A DNA stretch of 64,000 nucleotides, taken from assembly GCA_030737835.1 (NCBI GenBank), contig CM060850.1, forward strand, positions 7,755,877 through 7,819,876. Direction: 5' to 3'. How positions within the stretch are numbered: the first letter of the stretch is position 1; each line of letters starts with the position of its first letter. Below the pieces are notes generated by a model. The model saw nothing but the letters and a program-made list of their open reading frames with translations, did not search any database and was not told the DNA's origin. The translations under genes and the position numbers were made by a program. Shown here piece after piece: positions 25,701 through 36,900 of this stretch. Source of the DNA: Acorus gramineus (Eukaryota > Streptophyta > Magnoliopsida > Acorales > Acoraceae).

Positions 25701-28549
25701 TTGAAAAGAAAAATCGCTTTTAACCCTAAGAAATAAGTTAATAAAAAAATAGGAGTAAAAAAGTTCGGACTATCTTTACAAAAAGTTAAGACATGGTTTA
25801 AACTAAACTCTTGTGAGTCAGTTGTCTTATTGGCATGACTTAGGTGTGGAGAGTTTTTATCCATAAAAACAATATTTAAAAAGAATGACCTAGAAATATT
25901 TAATATTATGATCTTTTATGTTTTTCGTGTTTAAATTGTTTTTGTCACAAATAAAAAAAATGAGTTTTTAAATTATTATATATATTTAGATTCCTGTTAT
26001 TCTTATTAAAAGATAAGTAATCCTAACACATGACACGCACACATATCTTATTTAAATATGACCCTTTTAAATATAATTTTTTATTATCAAGATTGTGATT
26101 ATATGTTTATTTCCTGAATAAGTCGTGGAGTAATGAATAGAATACGAGTCCATATTTGATAAGATCATAAAGTATTATCAATTAAACAAAAATTAGAATG
26201 ACTTGAGACTAGATGATTTCTCTTTATATATTCTATTTAAATATAACTAACTGTTTAATAATTTTTTAAAATATTAAATTCATAAATTATCATCCAATTC
26301 AAAAGTACTCCAATTCAAAATTTGTGAGGTTGACCTAATAAATTTTCTTAAGGTGTCAACTGCCTGCCATTGTTAGATCTCTATACAGCCTCATGTTTTG
26401 AAAATTAGGTGGCCTTAAACACTGCATTAATCATTCCTCGTACGATTAAATCCTACTTAGTTATAATAAATTAATTATTCACAATATTTTATTTTTCCCT
26501 TTAATTTCCATTGATCATGCTCTTGCTTTGGAAGCTCTAAGTCCCATGGCATCTCTCTCTTAATAAAATCACAATAGTGTAAGTGAGAGAGACCTTCATT
26601 TTTAATAAAGATATGTAATGAGAGATCAAAAGAGATCTCAAAATCTTCAAATGAGTTGCTTTGGGAGGGATTTGGTTGTTTAGGTTGAGCTTTCTTTGCC
26701 CCAAAAGGAGAGCCATGCCAACCCATACCATGCACATACCCTTACTTTATATATATATTTTATTCATTCTACCTTGGCCTCACTTAGTTCAAATTTTTTT
26801 TTTATGTTTTTTTTTTCTTTATATATGAACCTCTCCACATGTGTGTGTGGAGGACCCACTTTCAGCTCACCATTGCTAGTATACACATAACCTCCAATAA
26901 ATCTAAAATAGTGGTGATTTTTTTTTTTTTTAAATTGCTTAGCAAGGGAATCTCTTTCTTCTCTTAACTTTTATGTTTTTTCCCCTCTCAAGTTGTGGTA
27001 GGTTTTGTTCTTTTGTCCTCTCCTCTGGACTCTGTTCCATTGAAGTAACCTTTAATTTGTATTTTTTTTTCATGTCACTCAAAATCATTTGAATTGAAGA
27101 CAAACCATTCTAAAACAGTTTTTGTTGAAAACTTTGTTTAGATTCAAATTTTTAAAAAAGATACATAAAATCATAAAATCTAATTATGAATATATACACT
27201 TTTTACATCATATTTTCTTTTTATGAAGTACTAACTTGATTTATATGATATATCTATATTTTGGAAGGGTGACTATTGTTTTTTTTTTTTTTTTTTTTTT
27301 TGAAAACATTGAAATCAAATTCCTATATGTTCATTCTCATCAAAATATTTAATTACATGATTTTATAATTTCAAAAGTGAAAATTTGAAATTATAATTGG
27401 CCCCTAAAATTTTTGTGTATACATCTCGAACATAATTTTATTCGTATGAGCATATTCTCTAGGTAGTATGTACAAAAGAAGCAGAGAAAGAAAATATTAT
27501 AATATGACATATATTTAAAAAATAAAAAAAATAAAGTGTGTGAGAGAGGGGAGGGGAGGAGAGGAAGAAGAAGAATAGAGTTTCTTTTAAAAGGACTGCC
27601 TAGTAAATCCAACCCTAATCAACACAAATCATTTTTACACCCTAGCATGGCCAATGTCTATGCAAGTTAGGCCTATTAAAGAAAGATTATAGACTTAAAA
27701 TAAAGCAAAGTTTGAGGGAGGGATTTCACTATAATAAAGCTTTGGTTTTAGTGAGTTCAAGTCCCAATGCCAACTAATAATGACAAGAGAGAGTGTATAT
27801 AAGAGTGAGAGGGAGAGATTAGGGAATTTATCATGAGTTGTTTGCATCTCATATAGTCTTAAAAAATGAAGGTTAGAGGAACTAATATCAAATTTATTTT
27901 GTTGGGTAGTAATATAAAATTTGGACATATAACATTAATGGTTTAATGACTATAACTTTCCTTTGACTAGCTACAACAATTTGGAGGAATCTATGGAATA
28001 AAATGGTGTTTTTTTTTTGTTATTAGTTGCATTTTGATTTTTTTTGCATTAAATTACAATATCTTTTTATCATAATTCATCCAATGATATTATTTTGGTT
28101 GAATCCAAGATTTTGAAAAGATACATGTCAGCATGAAAATGTAAACGTATACACCCTACTCAATATATATTTATCGTTGAATTGATAGTGATATTGAATG
28201 CAATAAACTTTATCACACATGTTAACAATCAACACAAAAATTAAACAAAATATGATTGAATCTTTGTTTTAACCAACATCAAGCTACAATTATAAGAACA
28301 CAATATAATTTATAATCAATCAACTAGTGCAAATAAAATTCACATTTTTAACCAATCTAAATCAATTTTTTTGTGTACTATAAGTAGTCTTAGACATGCA
28401 TGGTGTGTTGAAATAACTAATGTGGTTCTTTTCACACAATGCCACAATTAGAAAGAACAAATGCAATAACACATGCATCACATTATAAGAAGAGATATCC
28501 ACATTATAAGAAGAGAGATCCATATATCATCACCTAAACATGTCCACGT

Positions 28550-29050
28550 CACGTGCAATGCACGTGTCTTCCCCTCTTTGATCTCGCGAGAAATTCACCC
28601 CTCCCCGAGTTTTTGAAGACCTCGGATTCCGTTATTTGGAAATCCCCACACAAAAAATACTCTCCGTACGTCCATAACAAAAACTCGCGATATATCTGAC
28701 AATTTCTCGCGATATTACTTGGACGGTCCTGATCACTCCATCAACCAACAAACGGCAGAAAAACGATCTTGTGGAAGATCAGCGATTCAACGGCCCCGAT
28801 TTCTCTACTGCATAGACTTTTGTAGAAGATGAACACGTGATCCACTGAGTGGATGGTTGTGATGTCCCCATCAAAAAAAAACTTCTCGAAAACCGTTCCC
28901 GTGGTCCCGTGGACTCATCTCTACAACAACCGCTTTGGGTCCACCAATCACAGCCGTCCGATGTAGACGCAAAACATAGATTCTGCCCCACGTGGGGGAC
29001 TCACGTGCCCATGTCAATGTCTCGTGAGAAGTCCATTATCTCGCGATATG
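28550..29050. promoter_or_regulatory. Isolated motif-dense block: five CACGTG and four CTCGCGA
   Basis: CACGTG palindromes (G-box core, bound by bHLH and bZIP factors) lie at 28550, 28561, 28834, 28989 and 29002. CTCGCGA motifs lie at 28582 (as TCTCGCGAGA), 28684, 28705 and 29039, and a related TCTCGTGAGA at 29019. The block is GC-richer than its AT-rich surroundings and has no open frame resembling a known protein. It could be a promoter or enhancer, or the unique part of a mobile element. The nearest gene start to the right is over 5 kb away (bHLH, 34305). Confidence 0.5.
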
Positions 29051-29467
29051 GATTTTTTTCCTCTTGAATGCTGAGATCTCTGGAATCTTGACCAAGGCAG
29101 ACCAGTCTCATAAAAAGGTTTCTTCACATTTTTAAATAATAATAGTTATTATTATTTTTAGAGGTTGGAAAACATATTCGAAAAAAAAAGTTGGCAGTGT
29201 CAGTTGCTTAGGTAAAGCTCTTGGTATTAAAAGAAAATTATTTTTTTTTTATAACAATTCTTGTAAACTTAAACAAATAATTCCTTAATCTGTTTCGCAT
29301 CCTCAGTTTCCATATGGAACAATATAATGGACAAATGCATCCAGTGATTTTTATTTTTTATTTTGGGGGATGGTTTATTGGTTTGAATTTGTAAATAATC
29401 ATGAGAGTTCTCAAACAATATTTTAAATGCTATTTTCAATTAAATTTTTTATAAAAGACCACCTTTA

Positions 29468-29944
29468 CCCTCGTTTGAAACGGGGATAGATTTTATTATA
29501 GGGTATGTATTTATCCAAGCATAAGTGAGTATAAATAAAGATAAAATGATTTTTTGTTTGGTTATATTTTGAATTATTCTCGTTGGTAAACGTAAGAATA
29601 AATGTTTTGTTGTTTGGGTAAAATGTGAACAAAGTATGAATAAAGATTTATAAAAGATAAATAAGGATTTATAAAAGATAAAAAAGTAATGATAGTTAAT
29701 TTGACAGGTGATTTATAAGAGGTGATGACAGTTGATTTGACAGTGGATCCACATATTCTTTGGGTGGAATAACCTATGATAACTTTAATTCTAGGGATTG
29801 ATCAGAATCCGTATACAATTTTATCATGATTTATTCTGACATACTTTATCAGGGGTTATTCAGGGTAAACAAATACTTAAAAATTATTATCCGGGGTTAT
29901 CCGGATTTATCTGGAGTCTTATACCAGAAATAAACGGGGACTTA
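29468..29944 (+). mobile_element. Tourist/Harbinger-like MITE, copy A
   Basis: Left end CCCTCGTTTGAAACGGGG after TTA; right end AAACGGGGAC before TTA, so a TTA target duplication fits, as for the PIF/Harbinger superfamily. The body carries TTGGTAAACGTAAGAATAAATG and GGTGATGACAGTTGATTTGAC, shared with the other copies in this window. No transposase is encoded. It is one of two copies created by the enclosing segmental duplication, not by separate insertions. Confidence 0.75.
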
Positions 29945-30254
29945 AAGAGCTTATATATATATATATATATATATTAAAAAGCTTTTTTTATATAAAACTT
30001 GTTAGGCAGAACCAGTTAATGGAATCCAACAATTTTGTTGTTTTTTTTTTTTTTTTTGAGGGGTGGGGGGGGGGGGGGGAGTTGGGGGGCGAAGATGAGG
30101 ACTCGACAAGAGAACAATATAATGGACAAATGCATCCAGTGATTTTTATTTTGGGGGATGGTTTATTGGTTTGAATTTGTAAATAATCATGAGAGTTCTC
30201 AAACAATATTTTAAATGCTATTTTTAATTAATTCTTTTATAAAAGACCATCTTT

Positions 30255-30730
30255 ACCCCCGTTTGAAACAGGGATAAATTTTATTATAAGGTATATATTT
30301 ATTCAATCATAAATGAGTATAAATAAAGATAAAATGATTTTTTGTTTGGTTGTGTTTTGAATTATTCTCGTTGGTAAACGTAAGAATAAATGTTTTGTTG
30401 TTTAGGTAAAATGTGAACAAAGTATGAATAAAAATTTATAAAAAATAAAGAAGGATTTATAAAAGATAAAAAAGTAATGATAGTTGATTTGACAGGTGAT
30501 TTACAAGAGGTGATGACAGTTAATTTGACAGTAGATCCACGTATTCTTTGAATGGAATAACCCATGATAACTTTAATTATAGGGATTGATTGGAATCCGT
30601 ATACAACTTTATCAAGGTTTATTCTGACATACTTTATCAGAGGTTATTCGGGGTAAACAAATACTTAAAAATTCTTATCCGGGGTTATCCGGATTTATCT
30701 GGAGTCTTATACCAGAAACAAACGGGGACT
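30255..30730 (+). mobile_element. Tourist/Harbinger-like MITE, copy B
   Basis: Left end CCCCCGTTTGAAAC after TTA; right end AAACGGGGAC before TTA. It is nearly the same as copy A along its length, with scattered substitutions. The left terminal repeat is better preserved here than in copy A. Non-coding; it lies inside unit B of the tandem duplication. Confidence 0.75.
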
Positions 30731-30989
30731 TAAAGTGCATTTATATATATATATATATATTAAAAAGCTTTTTTTTTATATAAAACTTGTTAGGCAGAAC
30801 GAGTTAATGGAATCCAACAATTTTGTTGTTTTTTTTTTGAGGGGTGGTGGGGCGAAGATGAAGACTCGACAAGAGGACCCAGTAAAAGTGCACCATTAGT
30901 ACTATAACAACTAACATGAGTTTAGAATAGATAGAGAGTGAAAGTCTACTAGAATTCATTGCATGCACCGAATTAAAGAGGTCTTCTAA

Positions 30990-32093
30990 GAGCATCTCCA
31001 ATCTTATACTCAAACATTTACTCAAATTCAAATTTGAGTAAAAGTCATCAAAAACTCTCTCCAACTATTTACCTATACAGTCATATCAATATCAAATCAA
31101 GCTTTTATTTAAACATTTACCCAAATTAAGGAAGACTCAAATCTTTACTCAAATTTTTAACATATCCTTTTTTTCTCCATATTTTCTTTCAAATGTGGTA
31201 TTTTTTTCCTTCAACTCCACCCTTAATTAAATTAGTTCCCAGCCCCAAAATTTTCACCTCTTGAAACCTCAAAAAAAAAAAAAAATTTGGTCTTCTTTCT
31301 TAAGACTTCGTTTTTATTTTTTAACTTCTTATTTTTACTCCAACAAAAAAAATTACTTTTAACTCTTTTTTTTCAAAAAATTGGATGATAATAATTTTTA
31401 AATTTAAATATCTTGAAGGGAAGAAAAATTGAGTAGTAAAAATGTTTAGAAAAAAATTTTGAAAATGTTTATGGGAAATAATTAGAAGAAGATGTGAATT
31501 TTTTAAATGATTTGAGTAAAACACAACGTGATGGTTGGAAACACATCATATCAAATCAAGCTTTTACTCAAATCATTTAAAAAATTCACATCTTCTTCTA
31601 ATTATTTCCCATAAACATTTTCAAAATTTTTCCCCAAACATTTTTATTACTCAATGTTTCTTCCCTTCAAGATATTTAAATTTAAAAATTATAATCATCC
31701 AATTTTTAAAAAAAGATAAAAATATTTTTTTTATTGAAGTTAAAATAAGAAATTAAAAAACAAAGATGAAGACTTAAAAGAGAAAACCACTTTTTTTTTT
31801 TTTTTGGGGGTTTCCATGAAAATTTAGGGAGGTGGGGAGACATCTAATATAATTTAACTAAAGGTAGAGTTGAAGGGAAAAAAAAGTCACATTGAAAGAA
31901 AATGTGAAAATAAATGAAAAAAAAGAGATGTTGAAAATTTAGATAAAGATTTGAGTTTCCCTTGATTTGGGTAATGATTTGAGTAAAAGATTGATTTGGT
32001 ATGGGTATGAGTAAATGGTTAGAGAGGGTTTTATGTGACTTTTACTCAAATCTAAATTTGAGTAAATGTTTAGGTATAGGATTGAAGATGCTC
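30990..32093. mobile_element. 1.1-kb foldback element, PIF/Harbinger-like, TAA target duplication
   Basis: The terminal repeats begin GAGCATCTCCAATC at the left and end GATTGAAGATGCTC at the right; TAA flanks both sides (30987-30989 and 32094-32096). The two halves are inverted copies of each other over almost their whole length, with the turn near 31530 (spacer around ACACAACGTGATGGTTGG). Matching sub-blocks include ATCTTCTTCTAATTATTTCC (31580s) against its complement in the 31480s, and mirror-image 67- and 73-residue frames that are by-products. It encodes no transposase. A transcript through it would form a hairpin of about 550 bp. Confidence 0.85.
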
Positions 32094-32096
32094 TAA

Positions 32097-32657
32097 ACCC
32101 CCGTTTGGGGTGGAGCATAAACCATGGATAAGCTATGTCTGTTTGGGGAGAATACAATAGAATAACCCCCAAACAGCTGTTTGTTTGAAAATAATAAACA
32201 TTGATAGCTATGTTTAAATAAGCTAGGATAATGTCTGATAACTATTCTAATAAAATGATGGAATTGTTTATCAGGGCTTATCTATGCCAATGGATAAAAT
32301 ACTCTTCTCTGTCATTTTAAAAATTTTATCTAACCTAACACTCTCTGCACGCATTCCAAAAACTGTCACATCTATTATATCACACACACCTCTCTCATAC
32401 TTATTTCCAAACACAAATAATTTATGCAGGGGTATAGTTGTCATTTAAAAAGTCATAAACTCTTATCCATCTCTTATCTATCACTTATCCTTACTTTATC
32501 CAAGGTGAACCAAACAACAAAAAGATCAATTTTACGTTTCCCAATGAGAATAACAAAAAAGACAACCAAATAAAAATTTACTTATTCAACATGGATTGTT
32601 ATTTATCCCAGTATAGCTATCAATGGTGAATAACCCTATGTCACTCCCAAACGGGGG
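32097..32657 (+). mobile_element. Tourist/Harbinger-like MITE abutting the foldback element
   Basis: Left end ACCCCCGTTTGGG, right end CCCAAACGGGGG; TAA lies directly on both sides (32094-32096 and 32658-32660). Its left TAA is also the right TAA of the foldback element, so the two elements are back to back and share one target copy. Relatives in this window are at 4060-4505 (reverse) and about 915-1212. The body contains GGTGAACCAAACAACAAAAAG and CCCAATGAGAATAAC, shared with those copies. Non-coding. Confidence 0.8.
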
Positions 32658-33282
32658 TAAGAGACAGTGTCCCACCCAAATATAATAAAGATTAGTTTGA
32701 TATTTATAAAATTATTTTATTCATTTTTAACATATAATAATTAAAGTTTGAAAACAATTGTTAAAAATAACTTGTCGACTTATTAGGTAGATTCAATTTT
32801 GAATCCAAACATTTGTAAGTTTTGTTGGTACAAAGACTCGCCAAGACGATCTAGTCCCCACATAATAAAATTGTGTTATTAGTACTATAACAGTTAACAT
32901 GAGCTTAATTTAGATAGTGGAAGAAACTCTATTAAAATTCCCTGTCCCACTCAAATATAATTAGAATTAGTTTGATAACTCTGTTTTAAAAAATTATTTT
33001 ATAAAAAAAAAAAAAGAACAAATAACATTTTGCCTAAAATCTCAACAATAAAAAAAAATAAACAATTAAAATGATTTTAAATTTAAAGGCACCAAATGTT
33101 GATGTGACATTTTAACACAGTCCCACCCTCAAGGCAATATATGAGGGGGTCAAAGAGAGAGATGTAAAAGTTAGTTGAGTGTGCTGTGTGTCATTTTTGA
33201 GGGGGTTGTCCATAATTTTTTATTTTTTAACAGCAGCAGTGGCGGTGGTCAATCATCAATGGCCCTTTCTCTCATGCAGGCG

Positions 33283-33647
33283 TGGGTATAAATGCAAACA
33301 ACTCTGTCTCTCTCTCTCTTTCTCTCTCTCTAACTGCTTTACTTTTGTTGCTGGTCCTACTCTATTTTTAAATTTTTTAAAAATTGTTATTGATGTTTTT
33401 CCCCTACTTTATATATCTGGTACATAAAAACATTTGATTCAATAGAAGCATATGTGGGTTTCACAATAGGACATTGAGAAGTAAGAGAAAAAAAAAAACT
33501 TCAATGGAGGGCAGAGTGCCAAAAGGAGGAAGGAATCTGAAGTGGGTACCTTTCCTTCTCCACTTTTAGCTTCTGTCGCATGCACTGCTTGGAAAGAAAG
33601 GTGTGGGTTTGGGGGGACTCTTATAAGGGGGTTCTGTAGCTCTGACT

Positions 33648-33686
<39 letters not shown>

Positions 33687-34304
33687 AATGGTTTTTTGGG
33701 TTTCTGAAATCAATGCGTTTCTTGTACCGGGTCCTTTGATTGGGTAGTCTTTTCATCTCCTGGGTTGCATTGGTTCTTTGTTTATGTGCATTTTGAGAGT
33801 TAATAGAGTGAATTTTAAATAAAGCTTTTTGTTTTTGGGTTTGATTTGTTCATCAAAATCGATTCTTTTTGGCTTACCCTGTCTTTTCACATCTATATCT
33901 GAAGTGGGTCTCTGTCCTTTGAGGTTCTTCCTTCCACTGTGAATAATATCAGTGATTTTGGGTTTTTATAGTGTGAATCTCTTCTTTTTGGTTGCGTGTG
34001 ATTTCATATTAGGCTTCCCCTTTTTGCCTGTTTCATGTGTGTTTTTGTTTCTTTGATATCTGAAATCTCTGTTGGAAAGTAAAGTCTGGTGATTGAGCTG
34101 TTTTTGAAGTGGGTTTTTGTGATCCTTGTTGCCTTGCCATTTTTTAAGGCCAATTGTTATCTTTGTTGGCACCCTTGGTGCTTGTTCATTGTTCTTCATA
34201 GCACACTCTCTCCCTTGCAACCTCTGTTTGTTGTTTTTATTGAGTGAGAGACTTAGAAAGAGGGAGTGAGAGGTGTAAATTTGAGTGAGAAGGAGAAGTT
34301 TGGG
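33283..34304 (+). promoter_or_regulatory. bHLH gene core promoter and 5' leader
   Basis: GTATAAATG (33286-33294) is a fair TATA box, followed by a CT-rich microsatellite (33304-33331), a common plant core-promoter layout; transcription would start near 33315-33330. That gives a leader of about 1 kb before the ATG at 34305. It includes a (GA)n run at 33652-33682, and it may contain an intron that I could not place. Short upstream open frames exist. Start and splicing are inferred, not shown. Confidence 0.45.
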
Positions 34305-36900
34305 ATGGAGAAGAGAAGTGGGGATCATCTGAACTACCACACATCAAGCATTCCTTCCGATTGGCAGCAATTTGGTGGAAACCTCACAATGGGTCTTGTT
34401 TCCGCTGAAAATCCAATGAGTACCTCCACTTCCATGGCGGAGACCTTCAATTCTGTCCTCTGGGATCACCACGGGTCACGGAACTTGGGATATGATGAAT
34501 CCAGCAATCACGCGAGTGTGAATGTGCCACCCATTGTTTCGAATGATATGAAATCGATCCCTGGGTCTTCAAGACTCAACATCGGTTGGAACCCATCATC
34601 AGATTCAATGTCGAAAGGAGGGATTTTCTTGCAACCCCACGCGGGCATTCTCCCGCCGAGTCTCACGCAATTCCCCACTGACAATGCCTTCATTGAGAGG
34701 GCGGCGAGGTACTCGTGCTTTGGTAGTGGAAACTTTAGTTCTCTGATGAGCCCATTCGGTGTTCCCGATACAATGAATCAGCTACACAAGGGAGAAGCTT
34801 CGTTGGATGCCTCAGTCGATCGTGGTGTTAATGAAGGGAGTCCGATGAGGTTGCAGAGTGAAACGGGTAACCTCTTGAGAACTCCTGATGAAGGGAAGAC
34901 CGTGGAAGGTGAGATCAGTGGGAGTGGTCAAGAAGATCAGGCAAATTTGGATAATTCGATGAGTGAAAGTGCTTCCAAGGGGATTGGTCTCAAGAAAAGA
35001 AAGAGAGTTGGTCAGGTAGTCCTCTTATAAGCAATGTGTATGTTTTTTGGAGCATGTTTAGTGAATGAAGAGTTAATTTTTTCGTACATGTTGTTTTGTA
35101 TGGTAGGATATGGAGATAGACCAAGGTAAAGGAACGTCAGGTGAGTCTTCAAAGGAGAATGCGGAGACTAAACAGAAGATCGAGGAGAACCCCACATCTA
35201 CTGCTGTGAAGCTTAGTGGGAAGAATGGAAAAGATGTATCCCAGAATCCAGATGCACCAAAGGAAGATTACATCCATGTTAGAGCAAGGCGTGGTCAGGC
35301 AACAAACAGTCACAGTCTTGCAGAAAGAGTGAGCTTTCTTTCTTTCTTCTAGATTTTCCTTGCAATGTTATTGAATTCATTTTGTTAAATTTGAACCACA
35401 AAGAATGTTGGTTTAAACTGGAATGCGATGAATGGCAGGTGAGGAGAGAAAAGATCAGCGAACGGATGAAGTTTCTCCAGGACCTTGTGCCCGGTTGTAG
35501 TAAGGTATTTAATTTTGCATTGTATTAGTCCTTTTAACATGCATCAATATTTGTATTGGTATTGGCAGAATTATGAGTATATCGACTGCAGGTCACAGGC
35601 AAGGCTGTCATGCTAGATGAAATCATCAACTATGTTCAATCACTGCAGAGACAAGTCGAGGTATGTATCCTTAAAAATTGTGATTTTGGTGATAATTTGC
35701 ATGTTTGTTCTCTCATGCGTCAATAAAAATTTTTTCCCTGTTTCCATTATTTCAGTTCCTGTCGATGAAACTTTCAGCTGTTAATCCTCGGTTGGACGTG
35801 GAGGGACTTTTTACAAAAGATGTAAGTGAATTCGATGTTGGTGAATAGCATTTCTTGCGATTAATATTGCTTCTGAGAATGATTGGTTGATCCAATATCG
35901 TCAACTTTTGTGACAGCTTTTTCATTCACGGGGTGGCACATCATCATCAGCCATTGGATTCTCACCGGACATGGTTCATCCTCAGCTACACCAGTCTCAG
36001 CAGGGACTGATCCAGGCCGCGCTTCCTGGCTTAGGAGGCCCTTCGGATGCACTTAGAAGAGCCATTACTGCCCAGTTGACTGCCATGAATGGATTCAAAG
36101 AACCTACAGCTCAGGTTTTTTTACATGAATATTAGCCAAGCATATTTTATATTATTTTTATGAGATATCCCGTGATTCTATATTGTTGATTTGAATAAAT
36201 ACATGAATAACTAGATCATGTAAACATGTTCATTCTGCAATTTTTGGTAGAGAGAGAACTGTAAGAGGGAAAGTTGGAATTCATTGAAAAGGAAACCAAA
36301 GGAATTCAATTTCAGTCATTGATTACTTGAATCCTTCATTTGATGAATTCAGTCTAATTATAAACAGTTATGTCATGCCACCACTGTAAGATCATTTCAA
36401 GTATCATAGTTCAAGATATATCATCTAAAAATTCAATGGTTCAGTTATTGTTGTTTAATCCCTTGGTTCTGATTGTTGTGTATGTTCACTGCTATAATTT
36501 AGTTTTTTTTATTAAGGTAAACAAAGAAAAATAGACTTTCAACAGTTTTCATCCTTAGTAATTGAATGATGTAGGTCATGCCACCACATGAGAAATATGT
36601 AAATCGAGTTGATCTTTTTCATAATCGTTCACGAAGAACCAAAAAGAAAGACAATTTGTGTATACTAGTTCTCAAATTTTGGCTGACATGCAGATGCCGA
36701 ATGCATGGGATGACGAGCTCAACAATGTTGTTCAAATGACCTTCAACAACAATGGTTCCCCACTTAATCCTCAGGAGTTGAGCGGTAAACCTCGTGACGG
36801 ATTCTCCATCTGATCTTCCCGATGATAATAGCATGCACATTCTCATCTGGGATTTGCAGGTTCTTTGCCACCATCGACTTATATGAAAGTCGAGGATTGA
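34305..36900 (+). CDS. bHLH transcription factor, subfamily XII (bHLH49/62/78 type)
   Basis: CDS exons: 34305-35015, 35107-35328, 35439-35504, 35592-35660, 35756-35821, 35917-36114, 36694-36784, 36860-36900. All borders are GT-AG and the total is 487 aa. The start is the first ATG of the open frame, followed by [14 protein letters not shown]. Residues 1-290 are low-complexity and disordered but contain the family motif [18 protein letters not shown]. The bHLH domain spans about 295-365: basic region [19 protein letters not shown] with His306, Glu310 and Arg314, the H-E-R set for E-box/G-box (CACGTG) contact, then [20 protein letters not shown] and the second helix [21 protein letters not shown]. 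The C-terminal tail ends MKVED. Relatives include CIB-type factors acting in growth, flowering or stress. The exact orthologue is undecided. Confidence 0.95.

Larger units (their letters stand above)
20000..28500. other. Long intergenic region with repeats, no gene found
   Basis: About 8.5 kb of AT-rich sequence with no exon chain I can support. It holds the MITE at 20914-21356, the SINE at 21540-21632 and the paired repeat at 22200-22765. The stretch 23340-24240 has more balanced composition and could be a non-coding transcript or a decayed gene, but its 70-74 aa frames match no family I recognise. The stretch 24800-28500 holds long T and A runs (e.g. T22 at 27280-27301) and a purine-rich GA stretch at 27537-27575. 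I see nothing else there. Confidence 0.5.
29317..30875 (+). repeat. Tandem segmental duplication (~0.8 kb x2), each unit carrying a MITE
   Basis: Unit A is 29317-30111 and unit B is 30112-30875. Both start GAACAATATAATGGACAAATGC and end GAAGATGARGACTCGACAAGAG. Both carry the same MITE, the same (TA)n stretch (29951 and 30743), the phrase TTGTTAGGCAGAACNAGTTAATGG and a T-run/G-run junction (unit A has a run of about 15 G near 30067). A weaker third match to the DNA just after unit B (GACTCGMCAAGA, then TTAGTACTATAACA) lies at 32838-32950. Confidence 0.85.

Noticed and set aside
27781-27801. TGACAAGAGAGAGTG, similar to miR156
   Set aside because: It differs from TGACAGAAGAGAGTGAGCAC by an indel and at the 3' end, and no complementary arm lies nearby.
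31321-31756. Pair of related 67- and 73-residue frames on opposite strands
   Set aside because: They are the same foldback arm read twice; useful as proof of the inverted repeat, not as genes.
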